Source: Lenisia limosa
Lineage: Eukaryota; Breviatea
DNA: 32,646 nucleotides
Assembly: GCA_001655205.1 (NCBI GenBank)
Contig: LPNZ01009416.1
Coordinates: 1 to 32,646 of the forward strand
Direction: 5' to 3'
In this document: positions 10,850 to 23,406 of the stretch, in pieces
Position numbering within the stretch: position 1 is the first letter of the stretch
How the letters are laid out: each line of letters opens with the position of its first letter
The notes under the pieces: generated by a model
Databases searched by the model: none
Seen by the model: only the letters and a program-made list of their open reading frames with translations
What the model was told of the DNA's origin: nothing
Translations under genes and position numbers: made by a program

Positions 10850-13800
10850 CTATATATTGCACTTCATCAGGAGGTTGCTGGCAGTTCTGAGCCAGATATC
10901 CTCCTCAGCTTGAAGGTTGACAACTTGTCTCAGCAGACGTTGAGTGTGCTGTGGGGGTGAGCAAGACAAGGTGTGGGGTATTTTTGCGAAGGTGGGGGGT
11001 TGGGGGGTTGGTATTCCGTTTGGTCCCAAAAAAGACTGAATTTCCCGATAAATTCTCGATAAATATCGATATTTAAACTGTCTTTTTCGGACCGTAGGGA
11101 AGTCCTAATTATATGTATGATATGTTCTAAGAGAGTGTTTGATAGGTTGTTATGGCTGGCTATCTAGGCTGGACATGAGGGTTATATGGGTTGTTATTGG
11201 TCGACTATGTTGAATAAAAACCTAGTCAAAATATCATAAACATTTTGAGAAGAACAATAACGATGAAAACCCAATACAGATAAAGTGCCATACTCAGACC
11301 CTACCAAAACTCTTGACGTGTCCTTTGGCGGTTGAAGGGACAAAACACTGACCACTTTAACAGCCTGGCATCGCAGAGAGGCAGCCTGGGTGTTAACGCA
11401 TTCTACTGTTCTTATGAGGATGACTGTATGTTCTTATGAGGATGACTGTATATTCTTATGATGATGGTTATTCACGGAGGATATCAAATTCTACGGTTTC
11501 CTCAGAAGTCAGCAAGGCAGAAGGAAGGGGGTATGATTGCTCAAGGCAGAAGGAGTATGATTGCTTGCAAAACAGTACTGAATATCAGATCAGGTATTAC
11601 CCCCCCCCCTCCCCCAGACTTGCTCCTTAATTTGTCGTACAGATGTTTGGGGCACTGGAATAGGAACCTGGAAATGTGAGAACCATAATATTGCTGAAAA
11701 ATTAATACCAGTATCAATTCATGGGGTTGCAACCACACCCCATAATCGACTCAAAAGAGCTTGATCCTTGATCAATCCCTCATGAGCGGACTTGGTCCTG
11801 GGGATCCCAGAGATCTTCCACTCAAACAACAACAAAATATCCTGGAGAGCCCCCCCCCCCCNNNNNNNNNNNNNNNNNNNNNNNNNNNNNNNNNNNNNNN
11901 NNNNNNNNNNNNNNNNNNNNNNNNNNNNNNNNNNNNNNNNNNNNNNNNNNNNNNNNNNNNNNNNNNNNNNNNNNNNNNNNNNNNNNNNNNNNNNNNNNNN
12001 NNNNNNNNNNNNNNNNNNNNNNNNNNNNNNNNNNNNNNNNNNNNNNNGAAGGTGAAGGGGAGGGGTGAAAACGGGAATGCAGGCACTACACCAGTAACGT
12101 TTTCACAGTGTTTCGGAACGGTATGAGAGAACCAAACCGACCTGAGTTGGGAAATTTGTGTCTGGAGTGCCTTTGACTGTTCAGTGGCTTTCGGGTCTAT
12201 GGGGTTAAGACGGTATGAAAAGCCGAAACGATATTTGTGATAGGGGTTACGGGCTATTTTGTTTCACAAAGTTGAAATAATCATCAATCCTCACCCCCCC
12301 CCCCCNNNNNNNNNNNNNNNNNNNNNNNNNNNNNNNNNNNNNNNNNNNNNNNNNNNNNNNNNNNNNNNNNNNNNNNNNNNNNNNNNNNNNNNNNNNNNNN
12401 NNNNNNNNNNNNNNTCGTGCTCCACCCGCGTGAGGGCAGTCTGTAAGCTCTCAACTGCCTCGCGATACACTGAGTGGTCAACATGGGGGGGAGAGAGGCA
12501 AAAATGGACAATTTCAAAAAAAAGAGTTTTTTTGAAATACACATCCGAACAATCTTCTATTGGCCTTTTTCGAACAGAATTGGGGACCTTAGCTCAATAT
12601 TAGGTGACTCTCAGTTCCCATTAAATCATCTAAAAAGAGCCACAGCCAAGTCATTTTCGGTACCCAAGGGCCTACTTTTGACCTTTTCATTGGCCTTGTT
12701 TTGTGCTTCGCGAAGCTAAAATGTAAGGCTTGTCTTGAAGATAATCCAAGTTTGGTTCTAAGGTTAGAGAGCAATCACTTCTCTTTTCCTCTTCAGAGAC
12801 ATCATTATCGTTAAACCCAGTCCCCCCCCCCACCTCTTTGGAGTCGCTGTTGTCTTTGACCACAGCCGTTGTTGGCGCTCTCTGTAAACGCTCTTCCAAC
12901 ATCAGAACTGTGATCTTCAAATCCTGGGGTATTGGCAATTTGTTGAAAAGGAAGAGTAGAAATGGCTAATGTAAACACATTCAAGCGTGGCATGTTGAAA
13001 TGAAGGTTTTCCAAGCGGTTATAATGGAGTATGAGACACTAGGAACTTCCACCATCCGCCCAGAAAGGATGGCATTGCTTGATTTTTTTTTTTTTGAAAT
13101 TTCTTGTGATTAATATCGACAGCATATCATCCTCAATAGCAGAAGGTGATTTAAGGCGAGAAAACGTTTTAGGAAATGGTAGGCGAAACCCACATTGACT
13201 TCTTTCTCAGCATGGTGTCTCGCTCTTTTGTCGTCACCAGCTTCGTTAATAGCAAAAGATAAGGACTGTCGCAGGGCTGAAGGGCATGAGAGGAAAGCTC
13301 GATGTACTCTCCCCTCCTGCTATGCACCAATGAACAAATAATACTACAACACCCCCCCCCCCCNNNNNNNNNNNNNNNNNNNNNNNNNNNNNNNNNNNNN
13401 NNNNNNNNNNNNNNNNNNNNNNNNNNNNNNNNNNNNNNNNNNNNNGTAAAGACACTGCTCCAGACTAAGGGGTCAAGCCATGTGTAACGTGTCGCCCCAA
13501 GTTCCCATATTTGGGTAGTTTCAAATATTTATTCGATTTCGAATGTATATATAATTTATCTTGTCCAAAAACAATTGTCAAATGTATGAATAAGATCAGA
13601 AACTCTCTTTCAAAACAACCATCCTCACTTTGGACAAAACGTATTTTGAGCCGTCAATGGCATCCAGGTCTATAGCACCGCACACCGTTGTCACCATTTC
13701 GTTAACCTGGGGGGGGGGGTGATTAATCCAAGATTCTCGATCTCAAAAGAAGAGCATCATTCAGTAAATGATATGAGTTGTTGGTAGTATCTGTAAGCAA

Positions 13801-16800
13801 ACCTCAGTTGAGAGTGAATTCAGGATTCCCATTGTCTACAAGGGTAAATGTCATGTCAAAAAGATCAAACAAAGCCACTGATAAGATAATGTCTCAATTC
13901 CTAGAAAATGATCGACCTCTCATATCAGTACAGCACCCAACCTCTTCGGCAATTTCAGTCAAGGCGTCTGAGCACATTGAAAGGTACACTAATTCCACGC
14001 TAAAAAAAAGGTAATTGCGATTATATTTGGCTACAGAGAATAATTGTCGACATAATACACATTACAAGACATGTACTTAATAAAAAGAAGGATTGTAAAA
14101 CATACAAAAAAGACCATTCTTGCATACGATAAGTAATAATAATTGTCCTTATTGATGGGCGGCTTTGTATCAATACTTCCCTACCTCTCTGACACTTCGC
14201 CTTCTTCATTGAGTTCCTCCTTAGATGGCCTAATACGTAAGTGAAGGAAACTGCTGTAATAATGAAACAGCCAGGTAATATAGACTATATAAATAAGGCT
14301 TCACTACAGTCCAAAAAAGAAGGATAAAATATCGATATTTATCAAAGATTTATCGAGAAATTTCTTCTTTTTTGGGACACGTAGGGAAGCCTCATTTTAT
14401 GTTAAGCATCATGCGAAAACCCGTGATACCCACTTTTGTGGCCAACTAAACTGCTGAAGTGGCGGGATCAGAGCTTCAATGGAAGACAGCTCCTCCAACA
14501 CGCCTGAAACCACCTTGTCTTGCTCGGGGTTGATGGGACGGTTCTAGAGGGGGGTTGTGTCACCAATGGTTGAAAGCACAGTGTTTTGACATGCTACACG
14601 TTACTCAGCGCACTTTGATTCTCCTGATAGCCCGTTGCACAGAGCTGATAAAACTGTGGCATGTTTTCGCGATACCTGGAGCTCCATCAGAATGGATGAT
14701 TAACTATTCATGTACTGTGTATACTTGATCTGATTATATCCACAAAGATCAACCTTCATAATTATAGTACATAATCAAAGTTGAACCATAATTTAGCAAT
14801 GAGAAATAAAAAACAAGGTTGTGTCTGGCCAAAGCCGTCCACACCATTATGCTTATTATGCTTATATAATGTTAATTCACCCAATCATTTGCCTTACAAC
14901 TCTGTGCACACAGCTTTCTGCGTGCCTCCCCAGCATAATACCCATACCTACAACCCCCCCCCTAGCCCTGTCTACCAATAAGGGGCTCCGGAAGGGTCGC
15001 AGTAATGTGGTCCGCAAGCCACACAGATGACTTGTTACTCTCCTAAAGGGTCAAACAGATGCCTTAATGAACAAAACCACACCAGCATCCATTTGTGTTT
15101 ATTGCTCTATTACACGGCTACCCTCAATATGCCCACCAAAATATGGGTCAAATGCTCAAGCGCTGCCAGAATAGCCCAGGCCTGGGTCTCAGCAGATCTC
15201 AGAGATCTTGAGAAGTGTCGTCCTTTCCTGGGGNNNNNNNNNNGTCAAACCGCTGTTGCAGGGCTTGGAACTCATGGGATGTGTGCTCAAACTGGGGGTG
15301 AGGGGTGAGTTAAAGGGGTGTTTTGAAGAATCCAATTTCTGTGTTTACGTCGCAAGGATAAAGTGGGCAAGTGTAGCCCAACTTGGACCTTGGGCTTCAC
15401 TTCGGTTCAATAAATACTGGTTAAATATCGATGGTTTTCGAGGATTTTTCGACAAATTAAGTCTTTTTCGAACTGAAGTGCATCCCTACTTGTGCCCCTT
15501 TTTCTCCTTGTCCCCCCTTCATAGCTCACCTTCTCTTTGTACATCTTCTGCGACTGAATCAAGGCTTTCTGTACTTCTTTTGGCCTGATAAAAGTAAACA
15601 CAGAAATTGGGGAATGCTATTATATATCTGGCCGANNNNNNNNNNAATTTAATGACATTATAATATATTGCAAAACAACATCATATTTGCTTGAACAAAA
15701 TGTTTTTTTTTGGCTGTCAATTATCCCAGTCACATGATGCTCAGCATTGTCTTTGGCAAAATTCCAAAAGCCCCCCCCCCCCCAACTGGAAAGCAGTCCA
15801 ACTCTGAAACTTTGACGGAGTGAGCGGAAGAAGATTGACAGCAGAGAGCATAGACTGTTCCAGGCTTTCTATGGGGGGAAAGAGAGTACGTCCCATTTGG
15901 CTGTAGGGTCACAAGGCAAACATTTTGGTTACAACCAGTACTTCGTGCAATGTAGAATCATTTCATGGATAAAAATCTGAAATGACTTTCTCGTTACAAT
16001 ATGTTACACTCATTCCAAATGAATATCCAATCAAATGCAAGGATTCAGATTAGTCTTAAAACTCCCCCCACTAGCCCTGAGGGCGAAGGCTGTTATCCTT
16101 GAGGTTGAGACCTAGGCTGTCGAGAGCAGAATGGACCACTCGGAAATCTTGTCTTGGGGGGGAGTAAAATTAAAAAATTTATGAAATAAAAAAGGCCCAA
16201 AATCAAACTTGTTGGCTGACAACACGTAAAATTGGAATATTTATGAAACAAAAACAAAGTCCAATATCAACTCTGAGAAGAGGTCAGGTCTTGTAAAGGT
16301 GGGAGGGCAGCCATACATGCACCTGAGCATATACACACCCGAGCATCACTACAGCAATACACGCACCTGAGCATCATTGCAGCCTTACAGACATGCGAAG
16401 CGCTCTCAGTCAACACCTCGGTATTTGACTCTCCGACGCTACTCAGTCCCCAATGCAAGATGTCGTCGGCACTCTGCAGGGCCTGGTCCAAACTCGTCGC
16501 ATCCGACCGGGCCATGATGATGGATAGTCTGGGGACGGGGAGGAGTAAAATTGGGAAATTTGAAAAAAAGCCCAAAATCAAATATGTTGGCTGACAATAC
16601 ACGAGGGTTGAGAAAAACAAAACAAAAAAGGCCCAGGCCAGTCTGGGGCATAGTCTACATTTTTAACATAAAATACGTATCAAAGAAAACTCTAATTATT
16701 TAATAATCATGAAAATAGTGAGAGTTTCAGACCTTTCTTCCGGCTTGGGGAAAGGGCAACCATCATAAGGCTGTTCGGCATTGGCTAGTAAACGAGAAAG

Positions 16801-19800
16801 CTCGGATGTTCTGTGATATTAGGAAAAATGGTGTGGTCCCCTTGAAGGTCCAGACGTGAGTGGGATATATCAAAACAACGCTTGGCTAATGTTGAAACAA
16901 AACAGGTAGCTGCGCCCCTTTACAAAGCAATGTCATGGGCAAGGTCAATGCACGACTCAATGGCGGGTCCGTAGTTTGTCACAAAGACTGGAGGAAGGAG
17001 CGACTGAATGTGTCATTGGAAAATTGACGAAACAATTCAACAAAGGTTCGCATCGACGCTAACAGAGTAGGTCTGAGCTCTTGAAGCCTCAGCAGCGGCC
17101 TTGGCAGCAACGCTCGCAGCCAAGACCCTTGATGACAGGCACGAGAACAGTGACGTCTAAAATAGGTTAGATGGAATGCGCTGAGCATTTATGTAGAAGA
17201 TGGGCAATTTTTTTTGCTGATTGCTGATTTTCATGGAAGTTGCTGACGTTTGGTCGAGGGTTCGATTCTCCATGAAATATCGCTTTTTTTCCCTCTCAGC
17301 AATTTTCGATTGTACGTCAGCAACTTTCATGGAAATCAGAAAAAAAATACGTCAGCCAACCACAAAAGGCCCGTAGAAGCTGTGCCAGGGCTAGCAAAAG
17401 ATTGGAGGAATTAATTTAATCTTGTTATCATCCTCCTTTAGAAAGGTGACCCTTTTGCTTCGGCCATAAAACGCCATTATTCTCATTTCTACAAAATATA
17501 CAATAGCAACAGAGCTCATTAAAAGAGTCACTCCGAATGAACCGTAGGTACCCCACTTTCAGCTCAACATTATTGACAAGCATTCTTCGTGACATCAGGG
17601 CTGAACTATCCGGTGTTGCTGTCTCCTGAGCCTGAGTCTGGAGTACCTCAATTTCTGAGGAAAATCAAGGTAAATAGCAGGAACAATATATACTTAATGA
17701 TATGTCTATGAAATTCTATCATTGTGTAAGAACCAAAATAGGAACTATTTGATGGTTTCTTAAAAATAAGAAAAAATCTGATAATTAATTCTGAGCTCTA
17801 TGAAGACCACCTTGCTTAAGTGCCTGGATCAAGACACGATAATCTCGCACATTACGCTCCATTGTGGCCATGCGGTCTTCGGAAGCCACGAGCGCTGCCG
17901 ACGTTTGAACCAGTGTCGACTCGGTTTGGTCTGGTGGGTTCGTTAAAAAGAGAAATCGGGTGCTGAAAGCAGAGTGAGAGGGGGCAAGGAAGAGCAAGAA
18001 GAAAGAAAGAGCAAGAAAGAAAGAAATAAAACACCCCCCCCCCTGGCACCAAGTTGGACCATTAGCTGTTCCTCATGTTGTAGATGTTCGGACTCAAGCT
18101 CTTCCCCAAGCGACACGTCCTCCCGCAACGTCTCGACTTCTTGTAAAAGCTCTTCCAGTTTCTACGTGGTTACAATAAACCTCGAAAAGCCCCATGAAGA
18201 TCAATACAAAATACACCACCACCTGCATCAAATCCAAAAGTTCATATGCTATTATCACATAACTAGGGCTTCCCTACGGTCTAATAATAGACTGAATTTC
18301 TCGATAAATGATAAATATCGATATTTACCGGTCTTTTTAGGACCTTAGGGAAGCCTCCCCCCCCCCCCTACCGTCTCAAGGTCCGCCTTGGCCTCCACCA
18401 NNNNNNNNNNNNNNNNNNNNNNNNNNNNNNNNNNNNNNNNNNNNNNNNNNNNNNNNNNNNNNNNNNNNNNNNNNNNNNNNNNNNNNNNNNNNNNNNNNNN
18501 NNNNNNNNNNNNNNNNNNNNNNNNNNNNNNNNNNNNNNNNNNNNNNNNNNNNNNNNNNGAAATTTTGATGAAGAATATTGGTTTAAGGCGTGGGCGTATT
18601 GTCTTGTTTCTCAAGTATACTCTCAGGACCACTAATTGCCAAGCCAAGAAATACCAGTATTGCCAATGCCTTGATATTGATCAGCTCCCCCCCTCCCCCC
18701 CCAACTTCGGTCATGCTTTTGTTCTCTTCTTCAAGTCCTTCAGCTCTATCTGTCAGCATATCCACCTGTCCTAGGGAGAGGAAGTCAAAATACAAAACTG
18801 GGTAATCTTTTCCAATTTTGGAGCCCAAAATATCAAGTTATTATGACTAATAAATGGGTACCGATTGTACTTTTTTTGAAATGCACTTTGTCACACACTG
18901 TTTGATATTATAGCTTCATGTATTATTGTTTTCTTCGGTCTTAAGAGAGTACCCAATTAATTCTAGATGATTTGTATTTCTGGAGGGTTGAGGCGTCCGT
19001 AAGCACTTACCGGTTAGTTCTAAGCACTGTTCCTCAGAAAGCAGTAATTCTTCCTCCAGTGCTTCACGGGCCTAAACACATGAGTATGACGGTGAGAGAA
19101 ATGCAGAGGATTTATATTGGTACTCATTTGACAAATATATCAATGGAGTCTAATGAATGTGAAAATGTTGTCACTATCCAATGTAAGCCTAGTCAAATGC
19201 TTGCCCCCACAAACAGTCTGTTGCTCCTGTGCAATTGCCTTCAGTTTAATTAGGGCCTCCTTCAACTTTCCCTCGTTAGTCTTAAGCTTCTCCATTTCAG
19301 CAATTGACATGCCGGCACCATCTGAAGGTTAACAGGTTAAAACATGGCTGAGGATTTATCAAGATATTGATGCCAGAGGGAAGCCCGCGACTAACAACTA
19401 AGAGCAGGACTAGTTAATAATACACATGAAATATGATAGCACATAACAGGGTACGCCCAAAAACTACTATAAGCACCAAAGATGAGCCCATAGCAGTCAC
19501 CGTACCAGAAGCAACAGCAGATGTGGATGTTTTGAGTTCGGCAATGCTGTCTTTCAGCTCGGATATCTAAGCAGATTACTCAGGATATCATATGTCTGTA
19601 TTTGAGCACTCCAGTGAGGGTTCTCGGTTNNNNNNNNNNNNNNNNNNNNNNNNNNNNNNNNNNNNNNNNNNNNNNNNNNNNNNNNNNNNNNNNNNNNNNN
19701 NNNNNNNNNNGAAGAGTCGCGGACATCTTGGAGTTCCTCCTGGGCGATCTCAAGATCGGCCTTGACTAACTCAACCTCCTCCTCCGCCGCCTCCTTGTCA

Positions 19801-22800
19801 AGAGTCAGGAGCTCAACAGATTCCTGGGGGTGAGTAAAACATCGATATTTATCAAGGCTAATTTCTCATTTTCAGTATTGAAAGTAAGTCCTTTTCAGAT
19901 GCCAAGAGAGAGGAATGATATCATCAGATAATACAAAGCAATGAGAAAAACAAGGTTATATCTGGCCGAATCCGTCCACACCATCACACTTTTAAGAGAT
20001 ATTAAAATTATAGTATCATATTAATTCACCCAAACTCTGTGTTAAAAGCTTCCTGTGTGCCTTCCCAGCAGACAGTAATAACAATAATAATAATAATCCA
20101 ACCTGGAGGTTTTCAATTTCATCTTTTAGAGCCTGTGTGGAGGATTCCCCAGATTGCTGTTGACTGGAGCTGGCCTGGGAGAGGGGTAATCATCATGGTT
20201 TAGATGGATAAAGTAGGACTGTATTTCAACCCTAAATGCCCTATAGTATCAATTTATTGATGTTTCTCACTGCCTTTATCAAGTGAAATGTATACTCTCC
20301 CCCTCTCCCTCCCTTCAGCACACCTTCTCCATCCATCCAATTTTCTTCTTCAGTTCGGCCACAGTCTTTTCATGCTCCTCAGCAGCTTTGTTTTGTTCTT
20401 CCTCCATGTCATTCATCAGTGCGAGTTGCTCTGTCTCAGTAGAATTCAGCTCTCTGTTAAATGTAATAAGAAGGAACAGAGATCAACAAAAGAACCCGAA
20501 TGGATGATTATGAGATAGGCAAGCGAGGATTTGAAATGCTTCCCTTTTCTCGTGAGGTTCGTGGAGCTCATATTGATATTTCGTATTTATTGTCAATATT
20601 TCAGCCAATTATCAACCATCCAACTCAATTTCTTGTTTGAGTGACGCGATGGTGGAGTGGGCGCTGACTAACTCTTCCGACGAACCAGAAAGAGTGTTCA
20701 CAGCTGAAGCGTGATGTCAATATAACTTTTGAGCACTGCATTTAACAACCTTCTTCCTTTGATTCGGACTGAAAAAATGCTACTCTAACTGAACTATCCA
20801 CCAGGAGCAATGAAGTTCACCGGCTCACTCAGAATGTTTGACATAATCCCAGGGCTGTAAAAAACACCTTACACAGAACACAGAAATCCACAGTAGAGAG
20901 TTGAAATTAACGCATATGGAAGGTTCTGATTACGGTATACACCTGTTCATATAATTAAGGTTTATGCAAGAAGTGGACTTCAGCACTCACATTTTCTCAG
21001 AACTCTGACATCCTCCTCGCGCGCAAGAACCTCCTCGCGCAACGCCTCGATCTGAGCATTGAGCTGAACGTTCTCCTTGGGGTCGCTCGGGGTGGTTTTG
21101 GAATCTGTTCGCATGGCTAAGTCGGCACGGAGGGCTTGGGACTCTGTTGTGTGAGACGATCTATGATAAGTTGATGAGGAAAAAAATGTTATTCTGAATT
21201 TCAAAGCAAAGTAAGGTAAACTATCAGCAGCTGCTTGACGATCAGTTTGTAGAGGTACACTAGCACACAATAACACAAAGTTCTTAAGAACCTTCTCATT
21301 CCCAACTCACCCAATTTAGCCTCCTTCAGCTGTTCAATAGCATCAGATAAATCAAGGGCATTTTGTTGGGCTTCCTCTTGATATTGCTGAGAGTTGTTTG
21401 CCTCCTTTGCGGTGGGTTAAAAATTTAAACAATGAAAGAGTGAAATTGAATTTTGACAAAACTTTGCTGACTTCTTGGACCTTGCTCTGTAGTGCAGCAA
21501 TCTGGCTATTGAGGTCGTTGATAAGGGTCTGCTGGTGGTTTACCTTGTTCAGTAACCCGAGATCTGCAGAGGACGGCGGGGGTACTTGGAGTTCTGTGGA
21601 GGTAAAATAAGGAAGTTGCCCCTATATTGATTCTTCATTTATTACATGATGAAAAATCGAAATTGTCAAAATAATCAGAAACAATTTCAAAAGTACTCTA
21701 ATCCAGTATCTCTTAAAAGGGTGCCAAATGGAACCTTGTATTTCTCGTTTCTACATACTGCTTATGTCACGCCCCTCGTTTCAATACCTTTTACTGGCGA
21801 CACTTCTCTTGTTGTCTGAGAAGCTACAACCATTAGGGGAATATCAAAGGACAATAATTCTGGCCAGCATATGTCATAGAAATGATGGTTTGTGATTAAT
21901 TATTATTCATCGCCAACCCAAACTTTTTGGCTCGGAGCTGAACACGAAGCCAGTCTGTGGTAGCTTGGCGGGAGATGGGATAGGAGCCAGGGGGATGGGT
22001 GACGTGTCCCCGACCTGGGTAACTGCCGGTTCTGGCTCCTGGACAGGAACACGGTTGCTGCGTTCGGCCTTTCGCGCTCGAAGCGCTTCGAGCCTGTCGT
22101 GTTAGCGTTATGCTACATTATCAAATATTTTGGCCTCTCACCTCTTCCGCCTTTCCTCGGTCTCCGGAGACGCAGCCGGCACTTCCTTCACAGCCAGGCT
22201 GGCAGACGTGCCCAGGGAGGGGCGAGGTGCGGGCTTTCCGTTCTTCAGACCCACGTCGGATGTCCTCTACAACGGTAATGATAGGTTGCTTCTGCTTCCA
22301 AAACCTTCCATTCAGAGGGAACAGAAAAAAGATCATTTTGGTATTCAAGATCATCAAGTTTTAATAACATAATACTCCTCTTTGCAAAACATGAGAGACA
22401 AAAAAATAGTCCTCAGTCTGCTTTCAAAAAGAGGCACAACACAGACCTTTGGAAGCTTGCTTGCTCCACCAAGAGACGGCCTTGGTAACTTCGTCTCTTT
22501 TGCCTGTGGCGGGGACTCCGTGTTCTATAGATTAGAGAGTTCTAGTAGAAATGAGAGATGTCCATTAGATTAGAGAGATGTTCTATAGTGGAAATAAGAG
22601 AGATGATATCTTCCCATGTTGTTTGGTATTTACAGGAAAGAAATATGAAATAGAAAATATAATAAAAGTAAAATAGCTTAGCTGTGGAGATCAAACTATA
22701 GGTCTTTTAAACCAAGACCAACCAAAGGGCTGCAGACGTTCTCCCTCACAAAAGTACCATGCTTTGGCTTGCACACAAAGTACCGCACACCCTCAATTGT

Positions 22801-23406
22801 GCCGTTGTTCTTCCCATCTGGACCTGGAAGTTCTGCGTGGGGGAGGGTGAACAACGGCCATGGCGTAAAGGTTCAAATCGAACTGTAAAATCGAAAACTC
22901 CCGGTGAAAGAAAAGGGTGTTAGATGCAGAAAAAATAAGAATAGTACTATGTAAGATGTAAAATCGTGTTATAATGAGGGGGTTGATCTAACATCGTTAC
23001 AACCGTTGATAGAGAATCTACTTGCCAAGTATGTACAAATCAATCGCCCAAACCCCATTACTGCCTAGTTTCATAAAAGTTTATAAGGAAAATAAAGATG
23101 AATGAGAATAAACCCACATGAGGTAAACTATCATGTTCCTTATCTGCACCAAGCACCCCCCCCCCCATACCGATTCCAACCCAGTTGCCCAATGCAAAGC
23201 GAACTCCTCCAATATAACGGCAAATACCTAAAAAAAATGACAACAATATGAGATGCATTTCAAACATGCCAAAAATACTGGTCCTCATATTCAATTCCCC
23301 AAGTAAGTGCCATGATCATGACACTCCGAGCTGGTGCTATTTAAGGTAACCTACCTTTTTTACCATCTTTTGTTTGGATGGGTTTCCCCACTTCAATCGC
23401 CCCCAT
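10850..23406 (-). CDS. DCTN1: Dynactin subunit 1 (p150-Glued-like)
   Basis: Largest dynactin subunit; it links dynein and microtubules. Exons 5' to 3' on minus: 23406-23355, 23227-23171, 22832-22723, 22524-22447, 22266-22142, 22093-21924, 21823-21788, 21593-21463, 21404-21311, 21143-20991, 20703-20617, 20451-20324, 20174-20103, 19823-19711, 19566-19506, 19321-19215, 19071-19011, 18770-18706, 18400-18372, 18161-18050, 17930-17811, 17654-17557, 17156-17042, 16987-16924, 16810-16733, 16528-16367, 16152-16112, 15868-15787, 15584-15530, 15291-15244, 15233-15122, 14543-14452, 13999-13942, 13706-13629, 13464-13446, 12923-12834, 12715-12676, 12469-12415, 11385-11305, 10948-10850. About 1,140 codons visible; gaps hide more. 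CAP-Gly domain at residues 1-72: YIGGVRFALGNWVG, GKNNGTIEGVRYF, KPKHGTFVRE. A basic/Pro linker follows, then coiled coil with dynactin signatures (ELLTLDKEAAEEE, DMLTDRAEGLEEENK, MERNVRDYRVLIQALKQ), then the globular middle region, then a second coiled coil. CLIP-170 shares CAP-Gly but not these blocks. Exons near gaps are the least certain. Confidence 0.92.
11012..11107. mobile_element. Palindromic MITE family A, copy 1
   Basis: Right end GGACCGTAGGGAAGTCCTA matches the terminal inverted repeat of copy 5. The left end is decayed (TATTCCGTTTGGTCC). The central palindrome TAAATATCGATATTTA is intact. It lies between the last two DCTN1 exons. No coding capacity. Confidence 0.8.
11386..12414. other. 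DCTN1 intron region with two gaps; exons may be hidden
   Basis: Between coding exons 12469-12415 and 11385-11305 lie about 1,030 bp, including gaps 11862-12047 and 12306-12414. I found no convincing exon in the readable parts. Dynactin p150 has more C-terminal coiled coil than is visible here, so missing exons within the gaps are likely. Confidence 0.6.
11406..11467 (+). repeat. 20-bp tandem repeat
   Basis: TTCTTATGAGGATGACTGTA occurs twice in full (11409-11428, 11430-11449, with small differences) and once in part. It lies in the large DCTN1 intron region between 11386 and 12414. Confidence 0.75.
14294..14394. mobile_element. Palindromic MITE family A, copy 2
   Basis: Ends TAAGGCTTCACTACAGTCC and GTAGGGAAGCCTCA are inverted repeats; the centre is AATATCGATATTTATC. 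Intronic in DCTN1. Confidence 0.8.
14797..14954 (+). repeat. Interspersed repeat family B, copy 3 (longest)
   Basis: AGCAATGAGAAATAAAAAAC, core TCTGGCCAAAGCCGTCCACA, a short duplicated TTATGCTTAT, then AATTCACCCAATCATTTGCC and CTGTGCACACAGCTTTCTGC, ending CAGCATAATACCCATA. Intronic in DCTN1. Any ORF through it is repeat-derived. Confidence 0.85.
15390..15489. mobile_element. Palindromic MITE family A, copy 3 (divergent)
   Basis: Ends TTGGGCTTCACTTCGGTTC and GAACTGAAGTGCATCCCTA form an imperfect inverted repeat. The ATCGAT core is kept. Intronic in DCTN1. Confidence 0.7.
15621..15635 (+). repeat. Interspersed repeat family B, copy 4 (cut by gap)
   Basis: Only TATATATCTGGCCGA is seen before a 10-base N run. 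The match to the core is short, so this copy is tentative. Confidence 0.45.
16317..16376 (-). repeat. Imperfect repeat with three potential 5' splice sites (DCTN1)
   Basis: On the minus strand, ATGCTC(A/G)G followed by GTG(C/T)(G/A)T occurs three times, with donors at 16366, 16338 and 16322. The first fits the phase of the next exon. The other two would shift the frame by 28 and 44 nt. Confidence 0.75.
17225..17338. repeat. Inverted repeat with 25-bp arms
   Basis: Arms 17225-17249 and 17314-17338 are complementary at about 23 of 25 positions (ACGTCAGCAACTT... on the right), around a 64-nt loop. It lies in the DCTN1 intron 17556-17157. It resembles neither repeat family A nor B. Confidence 0.8.
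17974..18045. repeat. Purine-rich intronic tract
   Basis: GA/GAAA-rich low-complexity sequence followed by a C-run, between DCTN1 exons 18161-18050 and 17930-17811. On the transcript strand this is a G-run after the donor followed by a long pyrimidine tract. Confidence 0.8.
18264..18357. mobile_element. Palindromic MITE family A, copy 4
   Basis: Begins TAGGGCTTCCCTACGGTC and ends GGACCTTAGGGAAGCCT; core TAAATATCGATATTTA. Intronic in DCTN1, immediately downstream (minus sense) of the donor at 18371. Confidence 0.85.
19938..20075 (+). repeat. Interspersed repeat family B, copy 5
   Basis: AGCAATGAGAAAAACAAGG, core TCTGGCCGAATCCGTCCACA, then CATATTAATTCACCCAAAC, ending CTGTGTGCCTTCCCAGCAGA. Intronic in DCTN1, between exons 20174-20103 and 19823-19711. 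Confidence 0.85.

Noticed and set aside
10990-11012. G-quadruplex candidate on the plus strand (GG, G6, G6, GG)
   Set aside because: On the DCTN1 transcript strand it is simply a C-rich tract before an acceptor. The outer G-tracts are only two bases, so it is weak on its own.
14781-15030. Overlapping open frames rich in His/Pro
   Set aside because: They translate interspersed repeat B and a C-run in a DCTN1 intron.
16079-16111. Longer DCTN1 exon with a GC-type donor after 16085
   Set aside because: The donor GTCTCA at 16111 gives the correct phase for the next exon and needs no rare splice type.
17236-17280. Possible tRNA gene (B-box-like GGTTCGATTC)
   Set aside because: The T-arm stem does not pair properly and no acceptor, D or anticodon arms could be placed around it. 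The box sits in the loop of an inverted repeat.
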